From positions 1 through 64,000 of the forward strand of contig CAMPHF010000006.1 of NCBI GenBank assembly GCA_946885915.1: DNA of 64,000 nucleotides, in the 5' to 3' direction. This stretch comes from an uncultured Idiomarina sp. (GTDB taxonomy: Bacteria > Pseudomonadota > Gammaproteobacteria > Enterobacterales > Alteromonadaceae). Each line of letters begins with the position of its first letter. The first letter of the stretch is position 1. The notes below the pieces were generated by a model. That model was not told the DNA's origin and ran no database searches. It saw nothing but the letters and a program-made list of their open reading frames with translations. The translations under genes and the position numbers were made by a program. Shown piece after piece: positions 44,612-54,068 of this stretch.

Positions 44612-45340
44612 ATGACCACGCTATTTATTAGTGACCTGCATTTAAGCCCAGCGCGGCCAGACATTACCGCGCTGTTTTTACGCTTTTTAGATGCTGAAGC
44701 AAGCACTGCTGATGCGTTATATATCCTTGGCGACCTATTCGATGTGTGGTTGGGTGACGATGACGATAGCGCATTTGCAGCGACCATTAAGGTGGGCTTG
44801 AAGCAATTGGTTAAACGTGGCGTACCGGTTTATTTTATGGCCGGTAACCGCGATTTTTTAATTGGTGCGCGCTTTGCGAGCGAAACAGGTGTGACTTTGC
44901 TTGACGAAGGCAGCTGTATCTCGCTCTATGGTTCCCGCACCTTACTGTTGCACGGCGATACCTTGTGCACCTTAGACACCGGCTATCAGCGCTTCCGCAA
45001 AATCATCCGCGCACCACTGGTGATGCGGTTGTTACAATGGTTACCGCTGAGCTGGCGAATGCGCATTGCGAGGCGTTTACGCGGCGCCAGCAGCACCCAT
45101 CAGGCGCGTACACCGGCACAGTTACAGCCGCTCGATGCCACCCATAGCGCGGTTCAACAGGTATTTGCCCAAACCAACGCACAGCAAATCATTCATGGCC
45201 ACACTCACCAGCCGGCGCTGCATGTGTATGGGCATGGGCAACGGCGCTGGGTAATGGGCGATTGGTATGAGCAAGGCAGCGTGTTGCGCATTACCCCGAC
45301 TCACTGGCAATTGGAAACCCGTTCGCTAAGCGACACTTAG
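44612..45340 (+). CDS. lpxH: UDP-2,3-diacylglucosamine diphosphatase LpxH
   Basis: LpxH cleaves UDP-2,3-diacylglucosamine to lipid X and UMP in lipid A synthesis. The 242-residue protein has all calcineurin-like metal motifs: FISDLHLSP, GDLFDVWLGDDD, MAGNRDFL, LLHGDT and IHGHTHQPALH. It begins 23 bases after ppiB with a weak ribosome-binding site, so coupling to ppiB translation is likely. Its 3' end overlaps convergent miaE by 15 bases. Confidence 0.96.
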   Translation: MTTLFISDLHLSPARPDITALFLRFLDAEASTADALYILGDLFDVWLGDDDDSAFAATIKVGLKQLVKRGVPVYFMAGNRDFLIGARFASETGVTLLDEGSCISLYGSRTLLLHGDTLCTLDTGYQRFRKIIRAPLVMRLLQWLPLSWRMRIARRLRGASSTHQARTPAQLQPLDATHSAVQQVFAQTNAQQIIHGHTHQPALHVYGHGQRRWVMGDWYEQGSVLRITPTHWQLETRSLSDT

Positions 45341-46111
45341 CCGCGGTACCCCACTGTGAAACCTAAACTCGGCATCTTCCGCCTTAATTAATTGTGCTTC
45401 ACGCGCACCAATCGCCGCTACTCGTGCGGTAATATCCGTGGCAGAAATAGTCTGCGCGAGCGCCAAGTAATCCTGATAATGACGCGCCTCAGAGCGTAAC
45501 AAACTCACATAAAACGCCTGCAACTCGGGATCTAAGTGCGGCGCAAGTGACGCGAATCGCTCACAACTGCGCGCTTCAATAAAGGCCCCAATAATGAGCT
45601 TATCAATCAGTGCTTCGGGCTCATAGGTGCGCACAGATTGCATTAAGCCACTGGCGTAACGAGCTGCAGTGACATATTCAAGCGGAATTTCACGCGCACG
45701 TATGAGCGCCAACACTTGTTCAAAATGATGCAGTTCTTCGCGAATTAACCGCATCATTTTTGCCGCAAAATCAGCGGCGACGGACGCTGACAAATGATCT
45801 GGCTGAGCTTGTACCTCAAGCTGCGCTAAATCATTTTTACGACTTCCAAATACGCCATCACCCAATTGTCTATAAACAAAATCTTCATAAGGCTTCAACC
45901 ACGCTAGCAACGCATCACCACTGGCTTGCGTTACTGCGTAACGGCGCAGTAATAAAGCCGCGCTCTGCGCCGCTTTCAATTCACAGTGCATATGATCGAT
46001 CAATAATCGGGGCAATTGCTCAGGTGCGCTAGCGGTCGCAACCCAAGCTTGCGGCGTGCGGCAATGCAGAAATTGATGAATGGGACCTAATAACTGCTCA
46101 TATGCGTTCAC
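45326..46111 (-). CDS. miaE: tRNA-(ms2io6A) hydroxylase MiaE
   Basis: MiaE hydroxylates the isopentenyl group of ms2i6A37 in tRNA with a di-iron centre. The 261-residue helical product has the ferritin-like iron ligands in DHMHCELKAAQ, IREELHHFEQV, FIEARSCERF and SEARHYQDY. GTG 46111 is the start: GGAG lies 7 bases upstream and it gives MNAYEQLLGPIHQFL, like E. coli-type MiaE. It overlaps the end of convergent lpxH by 15 bases. Confidence 0.93.
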   Translation of the reverse strand: MNAYEQLLGPIHQFLHCRTPQAWVATASAPEQLPRLLIDHMHCELKAAQSAALLLRRYAVTQASGDALLAWLKPYEDFVYRQLGDGVFGSRKNDLAQLEVQAQPDHLSASVAADFAAKMMRLIREELHHFEQVLALIRAREIPLEYVTAARYASGLMQSVRTYEPEALIDKLIIGAFIEARSCERFASLAPHLDPELQAFYVSLLRSEARHYQDYLALAQTISATDITARVAAIGAREAQLIKAEDAEFRFHSGVPRLSVA

Positions 46112-46252
46112 AACTCACTCCAAAATTCAAGTTTTACGCAGATAAGTTCCACGAATACTCTCTATAAAAATGCTTGACTACGTCGAAAAAACCACCAATA
46201 TTGAGTGGACAAGAATAATAAAAAAACAACAAAGTCTTACAAGGGGTTCGCT

Positions 46253-46849
46253 ATGATACTAAATCACATTTGGGGTCTCTACGCCCATCCACTAGAAGAG
46301 TGGAAAACTATCGATGAACGGCATGAAAGCTTCAGCTTTGCCTTGTCACATATTCTACTGATTGCCCTCGTACCATGTATAGCGGCCTATTATGCATCTG
46401 CGCACTTAGGCTGGAGCATTGGCACGCGCGAATCCATTTATCTTACCCAAAGCAGCGCCACCATGATGGCAGTGGCGATGTACGCCGGCATGATTGGTGC
46501 CGTATTTGCGCTCGCCTACCTCATTCACTGGATGGCAAAAACCTTCGGCGCAACCCCTACCTACACCCAGTCGCTGGAGCTTGCAGCCTACACCGCCACC
46601 CCAGCCATTATGTCTGGCGTTGCAGCGCTGTATCCAGAATTATGGTTTGTGACCATGGCATTTTTAGCTGGCGTCGCGTACTCGGTTTATCTGCTTTACG
46701 CTGGCGTACCAATTTTAATGCACATTCCGGAAGAACGTGGTTTTATTTACGCCAGTTCGGTGGTTACAGCAGGACTTATCTTAATGGTCATCTTAATGGT
46801 CACTTCAGCCATTTTATGGACCAATGGCTTTGGTCCGCAGTACGTTTAA
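46253..46849 (+). CDS. Yip1-family inner-membrane protein
   Basis: A 198-residue membrane protein with five hydrophobic helices, matching the Yip1 / YohC family. It starts MILNHIWGLYAHPLEEW, a common opening of the proteobacterial members, where a cytoplasmic amphipathic segment precedes the first helix. Function in bacteria is unknown. AAGGGG lies 6 bases before ATG 46253, which fixes the start against an in-frame codon at 46205. Confidence 0.88.
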   Translation: MILNHIWGLYAHPLEEWKTIDERHESFSFALSHILLIALVPCIAAYYASAHLGWSIGTRESIYLTQSSATMMAVAMYAGMIGAVFALAYLIHWMAKTFGATPTYTQSLELAAYTATPAIMSGVAALYPELWFVTMAFLAGVAYSVYLLYAGVPILMHIPEERGFIYASSVVTAGLILMVILMVTSAILWTNGFGPQYV

Positions 46850-46904
46850 CACTGAGACCGAATTTAACCAAGCGCTGGCAACCGAAGCGCAACAAAGAGT
46901 GCAA

Positions 46905-46934
46905 CAAAAAACGCAGCCATGGCTGCGTTTTTTT
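46905..46934. terminator. Bidirectional terminator between Yip1 gene and acyltransferase gene
   Basis: A6 - CGCAGC/GCTGCG stem with loop CATG - T7. Runs on both sides serve both convergent genes. Confidence 0.9.
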
Positions 46935-46961
46935 ATGGGTGTCGCCAGAAAAATATAGGCT

Positions 46962-48653
46962 TTAGGTGTCGAGTTGCTGCTTACCCAGCAAATAACGCGC
47001 GCGCTTCTTAGCGGTTAACCGACTTAAATCGACTAACATGAAACTATCAATAGCATCAGCAAACTCAGCATCCACGTTAAACGCGCTATAACTTACCCCG
47101 CCAGCTTCGCACAACTCAGCGTAATGTTTATACAATGGCGGTACGGCTACCTGATGCTGACTTGCAAGGCTACGTAACTGCTCAAAATTATCAGGTACAG
47201 CAAGAGTCTGCGGGCGATAAGGATGGCGAGCCCGAGCTAACGGCTGCGATGGGGCGTAGTGAGTTCCATAATATTGAACCATGGCGTCTTTCACCGGCGC
47301 GGGTAAGGCTTGGCTTAAGGTCACCGCACCGAATAAATATCGATAATGAGGGTGCCGTACGACAAATGCACCAATCCCCTGCCACAAATAATCCAAGCTA
47401 CGCCGCCCCCAGTATCGCGGCTGAACAAAGCTACGGCCTAACTCTAACGCCTGCGGCAAATACCCGTGTAACGCTGGACGAAACTCGAACAAGGTTGCGG
47501 TATACAAACCACTTATGCCATATCTCGAGATGATCTGCTGCGCATCGCCAAACCGATAAGCGCCCGCAATCTCAAGTTCATTGTCATCCCATACGAGCAA
47601 TTGATAATAATAAGTGTCGTAATTATCTAGGTCGCGCCGCTTCCCCGTACCTTCACCAACGGCCCGAAATGCAATCTCACGTAGCCGGCCTAGTTCACGT
47701 AAAATTGGTGAATTGCCTTGGTACTGATACAGCCGCAGTTGCTTACCATCCCCGGTTTGGCCTAATAGCTCACAGGCCAACACCGCCTGACGTAACGCTT
47801 GTCTAGCCTCTGGCCGAGCCACCGCGGGCTGCGTTGGGAAAATAAGTGATTTGCCTTTGCCGAGTCGATACAAGTGCCGCCGCATTAACTTAGCACGCAC
47901 CATGGCTGGCATATCACCGCCCAGCAAATCTTTCGCTGCCACCGCCTCACCGATAGTGAAGCTTAATTGATTCGCCTGCTGGCGAAACATTTCCTGTACC
48001 AACATCATGGTCGCTAATGGCTTATAAACCATGGATGCACCATAAAACCACAGTGAGTTATGAGCATTTATGTGCACTGGCACCACCGGCGCTTGAGTCC
48101 GTTGCGCCAGCTTGACGAAACCACTACGCCACTGCCCATCACGCACACCGACAGGCGTCATCCGCGACACTTCACCGGCCGGAAATATAATGAGCGCGCC
48201 ATCGTCAGCTAACCATTGCTGCATCGCCTCGACTTGCGCTCGCTGCGCTCTACTGCCGAGTACATCAACCGCAACAAATAACGACTGCAATGGTTGCACT
48301 GCTTGCAGCCAACTGTTGGCTACAATTTTTACATCTGACCGCACCCTACTCACTAACTGCAGCAGCGCTAAGCCGTCGAGTGAGCCAATCGGATGATTAG
48401 CAATAATAATGACCCGTCCTTGGGTCGGGATGTTATCCAACTCGTGGTCGCAGTGCTGATAGCGAAACTGGAAAAAATCGAGCACGTGCTCAACAAACTC
48501 TAACCCTTGTAAATGCGGGTAACGCTCACCGAAAGATTCAATATCTTGCTCATGTAACAGTTTGCTGAGCACTTTAGTGACTGGCTTTTGGAGCCACTGA
48601 TAGCGATGCAGTTGTGGTAAACGCTCCGCCACAAGTTGTTCAGTATCTAACAT
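46962..48653 (-). CDS. Lysophospholipid acyltransferase / GNAT fusion, OlsF-like
   Basis: A 563-residue two-domain protein. Residues about 60-290 are a PlsC-type acyltransferase with ANHPIGSLDGLALL (the His-to-Asp motif has five intervening residues, usual in this subfamily) and FPAGEVSRMTPVG. Residues about 300-563 are a hemolysin-like N-acyltransferase domain (LRLYQYQGNSPILRELGRLREIAFRAVGEG, SRYGISGLYTATLFEF). This is the layout of OlsF, which makes ornithine lipid by N- then O-acylation of ornithine. The ornithine-lipid role is inferred from the domain pair; other aminolipids are possible. Confidence 0.8.
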   Translation of the reverse strand: MLDTEQLVAERLPQLHRYQWLQKPVTKVLSKLLHEQDIESFGERYPHLQGLEFVEHVLDFFQFRYQHCDHELDNIPTQGRVIIIANHPIGSLDGLALLQLVSRVRSDVKIVANSWLQAVQPLQSLFVAVDVLGSRAQRAQVEAMQQWLADDGALIIFPAGEVSRMTPVGVRDGQWRSGFVKLAQRTQAPVVPVHINAHNSLWFYGASMVYKPLATMMLVQEMFRQQANQLSFTIGEAVAAKDLLGGDMPAMVRAKLMRRHLYRLGKGKSLIFPTQPAVARPEARQALRQAVLACELLGQTGDGKQLRLYQYQGNSPILRELGRLREIAFRAVGEGTGKRRDLDNYDTYYYQLLVWDDNELEIAGAYRFGDAQQIISRYGISGLYTATLFEFRPALHGYLPQALELGRSFVQPRYWGRRSLDYLWQGIGAFVVRHPHYRYLFGAVTLSQALPAPVKDAMVQYYGTHYAPSQPLARARHPYRPQTLAVPDNFEQLRSLASQHQVAVPPLYKHYAELCEAGGVSYSAFNVDAEFADAIDSFMLVDLSRLTAKKRARYLLGKQQLDT

Positions 48654-48730
48654 CGGCAGCCCCTAAGCTGATGAAATTAGACTTAGCCTAAGGGCAGTTG
48701 ATGACGGCTTTGTGGCGATTTGATGGCAAA

Positions 48731-48759
48731 TTGATGACGTTTCACCCGCTTCATATTTT
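48731..48759 (+). promoter_or_regulatory. Candidate promoter of the symporter gene
   Basis: -35 TTGATG (48731-48736), 17-base spacer, -10 TATTTT (48754-48759), 62 bases before the start codon. Moderate match; the opposite-strand acyltransferase starts 77 bases to the left. Confidence 0.35.
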
Positions 48760-48821
48760 GTCAGCCCGCAGATTCTGCTAGGCTTAAGCACTTTTTCATT
48801 TTACGACTATCAGGTTGCTTC

Positions 48822-50132
48822 ATGTCTGCAGAAACACAAAATAACAAGCCTGCACCACAGCAAGACCCGCAAGATAAGAAAAAACTCAGTCTTACTACCC
48901 GCATTGTGATCGGTATGGTGGCCGGTATTCTGGTCGGCACTTTGCTCAAGCTAGTCGCCCCAGACAGTACCTTTGTTGATGAGTATCTCACCAATGGGCT
49001 GTTTTACGCGGTCGGTCAAATCTTTATTAAATCCTTGCAGATGTTGGTGGTACCCCTCGTCTTTATCTCCTTGGTAGTCGGCACTTGCTCGCTTAGTGAC
49101 CCGTCCAAGTTAGGCCGATTGGGTGGTAAAGCGGTGGGCTTGTATCTATTTACGACTGCAATTGCGATTGCAACTGCCATTGCGCTGGCGCTCGTAGTGC
49201 GCCCTGGCGATGGCATCGATTTAAATGCTGATGTGAGTTTTGAAAGTAGCGAAGCACCAAGCTTAGCGCAGGTCATTATCGACATGTTCCCCAGCAATCC
49301 AGTGGAAGCGATGGCCAACGGCAATATGCTGCAAATCATTGTGTTTGCGCTGCTGTTTGGTATTTCAATGGCTTTTGCCGGCAAAGCCGGCGAGCGTTTA
49401 ACTAACTTCTTTAACGACCTCAACGAGGTGGTGATGAAGCTGGTGATGCTTCTCATGGCCGTCGCACCCTACGGCGTGTTTGCGCTCATGGCCAAACTCT
49501 TTACCGAAATCGGCTTCGGTACCATTGGTTCGTTACTGAAATACTTCCTGCTGGTGTTGTTTGTGCTTATTCTGCATGCGGTAGTCACCTATCCCGTCTT
49601 TTTGAAAGTGCTTACGCGCCTGAATCCAGTCATCTTCATGAAAAAGATGCGGGATGCACAGATCTTTGGTTTTAGTACCGCCAGTAGTAATGCAACGATT
49701 CCTGTCACCCTAGAAACCGTTACCCATCGGTTGGGTGTCAAGCCTTCAGTCGGGTCATTTACAGTGCCTTTAGGCGCTACCATTAACATGGATGGCACCG
49801 CGATTATGCAGGGGGTTGCAACAGTCTTTATTGCGCAAGTTTATGGCGTTGATTTAAGTGTCACCGACTATCTTATGGTTATTCTAACCGCAACCTTGGC
49901 CTCTATCGGCACTGCCGGGGTACCCGGTGTTGGGCTTATCATGTTGGCCATGGTACTCAACCAAGTTGGCTTGCCGGTGGAAGGGATTGGTTTGATCATC
50001 GGTGTCGACCGCTTACTTGATATGACCCGTACGTCAGTGAATATCACCGGTGACGCCATGGTCAGCTGTGTCGTGGCAAAAAGCGAAGGTGAATTAGACG
50101 AAACCGTGTTTAATGACCCGGACGCACGCTAG
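48822..50132 (+). CDS. Dicarboxylate/amino acid:cation symporter (DAACS family)
   Basis: A 436-residue inner-membrane transporter of the GltP/DctA/GltPh family, coupling uptake of glutamate, aspartate or dicarboxylates to Na+ or H+. Signatures are the Ser-rich hairpin FGFSTASSNATIPVTLETV, the cation-site NMDGTAIMQGVATVF, GTAGVPGVGLIMLAMVL and DRLLDMTRTSVNITGDA. Substrate class (amino acid or C4-dicarboxylate) is not certain; the TRTSVNITGD form with Arg/Thr resembles GltP-like glutamate/aspartate carriers. A terminator follows the stop. Confidence 0.9.
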   Translation: MSAETQNNKPAPQQDPQDKKKLSLTTRIVIGMVAGILVGTLLKLVAPDSTFVDEYLTNGLFYAVGQIFIKSLQMLVVPLVFISLVVGTCSLSDPSKLGRLGGKAVGLYLFTTAIAIATAIALALVVRPGDGIDLNADVSFESSEAPSLAQVIIDMFPSNPVEAMANGNMLQIIVFALLFGISMAFAGKAGERLTNFFNDLNEVVMKLVMLLMAVAPYGVFALMAKLFTEIGFGTIGSLLKYFLLVLFVLILHAVVTYPVFLKVLTRLNPVIFMKKMRDAQIFGFSTASSNATIPVTLETVTHRLGVKPSVGSFTVPLGATINMDGTAIMQGVATVFIAQVYGVDLSVTDYLMVILTATLASIGTAGVPGVGLIMLAMVLNQVGLPVEGIGLIIGVDRLLDMTRTSVNITGDAMVSCVVAKSEGELDETVFNDPDAR

Positions 50133-50164
50133 TTTGTTCGTTAAGGAAGTAATTTTTCAAACCC

Positions 50165-50192
50165 AAAAAAGCCTGCGTCTGCAGGCTTTTTT
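50165..50192. terminator. Bidirectional terminator between symporter and sohB
   Basis: A6 - GCCTGC/GCAGGC - loop GTCT - T6 between convergent genes. Confidence 0.9.
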
Positions 50193-50217
50193 GGTTAACA
50201 GTGATAGCGCCTAATGG

Positions 50218-51231
50218 TTAGGGAGCCGAGCGCTGACTCAGAAACTGACTCAGGTGACCGAGTAACACCGTCGCTTGGCGTCCTAGTTTATCTCCTAAGC
50301 CCTTTTTCACCTTGTACTCTACTTCGTACACCGCCTGCTCCGTAACACGCCGCTGTAGCCACGCATCGCTGGTTTCAATAGCATCCACCAACTGCAGATC
50401 CACTGCTTGTTGCGCCGTCCAAATTTCACCGGTAGCGACTTTATCAATATCCACCTCAGCCCGATGTTGTTTCACAAAGGTTTTGAATTGCTGATGAATA
50501 CTTTCAAGATCATCTTTAAATTTCTGCCGACCTTGCTCGGTGTTTTCACCAAATAGCGTGAGGGTGCGCTTGTACTCACCTGCCGTCAGTTGTTCGAAAT
50601 CAACATCATGCTTCTTCAACCAACGATGAAAATTGGGTAGTTGTGCAATCACCCCAATCGAACCAATAATCGCAAAAGGTGCAGCGATAATCTGGCTCGC
50701 CACACAAGCCATCATGTAGCCACCACTTGCAGCAACTTTGTCCACGCTGACGATTAATTCCATCCCATGATCACGCAAGCGTTGTAACTGCGCTGCGCCT
50801 AAACCATAACCATGAACCACGCCACCGCCGCTTTCTAAGCGCACTAAGACTTGGTCTTGATCGTTAGCAATCGCAATAATAGCGTTCACTTCATGGGTTA
50901 GTTGTTTGACTTCTTTGGCGTCCATACTGCCTTGAAACTTCACCACAAAGATCCGCCGAGGCAATGTCGACGTTGAAGATTTTTTATCCTGCTTGCGCTG
51001 TTTCTTAATCGCCTTTTCAGCGTCCTTTCGTTTTGCTTCTGGCAACAGCGAGAGTTGTATCGCATCCGTTTGTTGCCGCCAGGCTTTGGTGACGTCTTTA
51101 ATTTTTAATTCCCCGGCCTCGGGTTTGTGCTTTTGCATTTGGTGAGCAAGCGTGCCTACCACGATAACAAACGCGATCACAATGATCGCAGCTTTTAGTA
51201 CGAAGCTAGCCAACTCAAGTAGAAATTCCAT
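50218..51231 (-). CDS. sohB: SohB-type S49 serine protease
   Basis: A 337-residue membrane-anchored protease of the SppA/SohB family. It starts with a hydrophobic anchor (FVLKAAIIVIAFVIVVG), then a positively charged linker (KDAEKAIKKQRKQDKKS), and the S49 fold with LESGGGVVHGYGL, the catalytic Ser in VAASGGYMMACVAS and the catalytic Lys in AGEYKRTLTLFGENTEQGR. E. coli SohB is 349 residues. In E. coli sohB lies next to yciK; here they are two genes apart, with the lipase between. Confidence 0.95.
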   Translation of the reverse strand: MEFLLELASFVLKAAIIVIAFVIVVGTLAHQMQKHKPEAGELKIKDVTKAWRQQTDAIQLSLLPEAKRKDAEKAIKKQRKQDKKSSTSTLPRRIFVVKFQGSMDAKEVKQLTHEVNAIIAIANDQDQVLVRLESGGGVVHGYGLGAAQLQRLRDHGMELIVSVDKVAASGGYMMACVASQIIAAPFAIIGSIGVIAQLPNFHRWLKKHDVDFEQLTAGEYKRTLTLFGENTEQGRQKFKDDLESIHQQFKTFVKQHRAEVDIDKVATGEIWTAQQAVDLQLVDAIETSDAWLQRRVTEQAVYEVEYKVKKGLGDKLGRQATVLLGHLSQFLSQRSAP

Positions 51232-51264
51232 ATGCTCTCCTGTCTTCCCGACACTTTGTGAACG

Positions 51265-51289
51265 AAAAAGGCCAGCAATGCTGGCCTTT
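51265..51289 (-). terminator. Terminator after the surface lipase
   Basis: AAAGGCCAGC paired with GCTGGCCTTT (10 base pairs, 3-base loop) with T5 on the minus strand, about 70 bases after the lipase stop and just before sohB. Confidence 0.82.
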
Positions 51290-51357
51290 CATCTTTTTGC
51301 ATACTTGCGCTTACAACCTTTACGGCTACATCCGCGATATGGACTTATAAGTAACGC

Positions 51358-53784
51358 TTATTGCACCACTTCGGTATTGAAGATTGGCAATTGGAGCGCG
51401 CCTGAGAAGAACCATACACCGATTTGCGTCTGCATTTCTTGCGTCGCTGCAGCTGAAGCTGCTGGGCTCACGATTGAACCGTGGTCACCCTCAACAAAAC
51501 GGACCGCACCAGACACTGGCTCACCGTCCGTAGAAGTTAAGGTTTCGCTCACCGCAGGCAAGCCTAAGGCGGCAATTAACGGCTCAGTACCCGCCAATGG
51601 TTTACCAGCAACGGTATTCGGAATCACTTGGTCAGGCAAGTTATCTGCACCGTCACCAACCACTTCAATCACATGCACAGGTGAACCTGATGCAGCAACC
51701 ATACCGGCGTAGTTGATAGGGTCAGCCGAATCTACCACCGTTTGGGCGGCAAACGCGAACTGTTCAAACGTAGCGTTAATGGCAGCAAGCTGCGCTGCAC
51801 TCACACTTTCAATGAACTGCCCATAAACTTGAATTAACAATTCACCAAATTCAGCGCTTCCCACAGTGACACCGGCAGCTTCGGCGGCAGCATTCGCTGC
51901 AGCGGTAAACTCTGGCACCGCGGCGTAAAGCAACTGACTCTTGATCACGGGCTCAAACGCTGGTGAACCGAGCAGGAAGTTAGCAATACTGCCACCAGGC
52001 ATAGCGAGCGTTGACGCATTGACCGCAAACGCGGCATCTGCAGGCGCTAATTGACCGCTTAATGGGGTATTGGTGATACCTGTAAAACCGGTACCCGCAA
52101 TCGCGCCGAGTGAGTGACCTACGAAATAAACGTCGTTACCATCAATAGGTGCGTTGGTGAAATTCAAACCTGCCCGCAGTGCTAGCAAATCAGCAATTGA
52201 CTGACGCAAGTTGTCACGAGTGGTCAACAAGCTACTTAAATTCATGTAGGCGGTTACATTACCATCTTGGCTATCTGACGCATTGATAGCACCAAACCCA
52301 CGTTCACCGTGCAATGGATGGTCAATGGCGACGACCGCGAAGCCTTGAATGGCCATTGAGCCTGCAATCGCCAACGCATTGTTTTTATCTTGCGTGATAC
52401 CGTGTTGGAAAATAACCACTGGCCAACCGTCAGCTGGCGCTGTTAACGGGTCGAGACCTTGTGCCGCACGTACACCATTCACCACTGCGAGGTTCGGTAC
52501 CGACATCACCGCAGTAATGGTTTGCTGTTGACTTGCAGGCACCGGGTTGAATTTGGTCAAATGCCGTTCGTTATCCAAGTTTGGGATATCCAAACACGCA
52601 TTTGGTGGTAATAACAATGCTGGGTTAGCAACCACCGCAGCAGGATCAACACCAAAACCTACGAGTTGCTCAGCGGTAATGGCACCGGCGCTCAACGCGC
52701 CCAAAATCGAGGCGGGGCTATCACAAGCTGCACGCCACCGACCCGTTAACGGCGCGGTTGGATTCTCAGCCGTTGGCAATGGTGAGTAGTATGGAATATT
52801 GATCTGAGCACCCCATAAGTCCGCAGCGCTAGCTGCCGCAACCGCTGGGTTGGTTGGGTCGTTCGGCAACTGGCCAGCACCGATCAAGGCTTGCGCCACT
52901 GTCACGCCCTGTGGTGCGGCTTGCAACACTGGCGTAGTCCCCTGCGGAGAACCAGCTTGCGCCGAAACCAATACTTGCTGTGCTAATTGCGATTTAATCG
53001 CGCCAAACACATCACTTACTGATTGAGTGGTAAAACTTGAAGTATAAGTGACTGACGCGGTATCCACGCCGTACGCCGCAAGTGCAGCCTCATGGCTACG
53101 GATCAATGCTTGTAAGCCTTGCGCAGCTGGATCGGCTGAAACAGGCTCAGCACGTTTCATTAAGCCGTAAGTTTGCGATGCCAACACATCACGACCCAAT
53201 GAATCTTGAATATCATTGGTCAATACAACAGCGTAGCCAGTTTTCGCTTTCCACGGCCGTAGTGGCAACACTGCCACCCCGTTATCACCGGTTGCAACCA
53301 CGGTGAAATCCTCGCCATGAGTCAACTCAGCCACAACCGCGCAGGTTGCTGCTGGGCTCGCGGCAGCACAAGCTTCACCGGCGGCGGCCGTACCGCCCAT
53401 CACCGTTTCAAAAATACGAATCGAGCCAGCGGCTTCCAAGCTCGCTTGATCAATCGTAATCTGGTCGCCATTTTCGTCTAACGGCAAGCTAAAAGAGAAG
53501 GTTAACGTAGAGTGCGTACCCCAACCATCTAAGCCATTAATTGCGACTTGCGGATCAGACACGTCGGTAGGGTCTGCTACCGGAATGTTTAACGTACCAT
53601 CTTGGGTACCGCTCAATAAGATGTTGCTTGGCACCGGCACTTCGCCGTTACTTGGGTCAAACACGACCCGCGCAGCATTTGGTTCAAATTGTTGTTGTTC
53701 TGATACTGGCGCTTCATCACCACTACCGCAGCCAACGAGGCCAAGCGCCACGCCAATTGCAGATACGAGCAGAAGTTTTTTCAT
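51358..53784 (-). CDS. VolA / Pla-1-cef family surface lipoprotein lipase
   Basis: An 808-residue lipoprotein with lipobox LVGC (Cys19 from the chosen ATG) followed by GSGDE, a Ser/Gly-rich start common to surface-exposed lipoproteins. The N-terminal half has NPSNGEVPVPSN-like DPSNGEVPVPSNILL and ADPTDVSDPQVAINGLDGW; the C-terminal half is an alpha/beta-hydrolase with nucleophile Ser in FVGHSLGAIAGT and HPLHGERGFG. This matches the Pla-1/cef family and VolA, the Vibrio surface lysophospholipase that cleaves lysophosphatidylcholine. ATG 53784 is chosen because GGGGA lies 6 bases upstream; a TTG four codons earlier is also open. Confidence 0.9.
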   Translation of the reverse strand: MKKLLLVSAIGVALGLVGCGSGDEAPVSEQQQFEPNAARVVFDPSNGEVPVPSNILLSGTQDGTLNIPVADPTDVSDPQVAINGLDGWGTHSTLTFSFSLPLDENGDQITIDQASLEAAGSIRIFETVMGGTAAAGEACAAASPAATCAVVAELTHGEDFTVVATGDNGVAVLPLRPWKAKTGYAVVLTNDIQDSLGRDVLASQTYGLMKRAEPVSADPAAQGLQALIRSHEAALAAYGVDTASVTYTSSFTTQSVSDVFGAIKSQLAQQVLVSAQAGSPQGTTPVLQAAPQGVTVAQALIGAGQLPNDPTNPAVAAASAADLWGAQINIPYYSPLPTAENPTAPLTGRWRAACDSPASILGALSAGAITAEQLVGFGVDPAAVVANPALLLPPNACLDIPNLDNERHLTKFNPVPASQQQTITAVMSVPNLAVVNGVRAAQGLDPLTAPADGWPVVIFQHGITQDKNNALAIAGSMAIQGFAVVAIDHPLHGERGFGAINASDSQDGNVTAYMNLSSLLTTRDNLRQSIADLLALRAGLNFTNAPIDGNDVYFVGHSLGAIAGTGFTGITNTPLSGQLAPADAAFAVNASTLAMPGGSIANFLLGSPAFEPVIKSQLLYAAVPEFTAAANAAAEAAGVTVGSAEFGELLIQVYGQFIESVSAAQLAAINATFEQFAFAAQTVVDSADPINYAGMVAASGSPVHVIEVVGDGADNLPDQVIPNTVAGKPLAGTEPLIAALGLPAVSETLTSTDGEPVSGAVRFVEGDHGSIVSPAASAAATQEMQTQIGVWFFSGALQLPIFNTEVVQ

Positions 53785-54068
53785 GAGCTTCCCCAATCCT
53801 TGTTCGAGTTATTATGTTCGTGACCCTAGATTGCATCACGGTTGTTCGCTTGTAGACTACTCTGTTCTAACTGGTACGACAAGACGAACTAAATTAACAA
53901 AATTTTATACACCTGTCTTAGTCAAGTTGAAAGGGTTTTTCGAGTTTTTCTGGTTATATGGCTGAGAAAAGACCAAATTTTAAGTACACTACGGCCATCG
54001 CTTCGGCACGGTCGGCGGTTCCTGCCATAACCTTGCTGTTAACTATAGATTCGAATTTAGGAAAAAGC

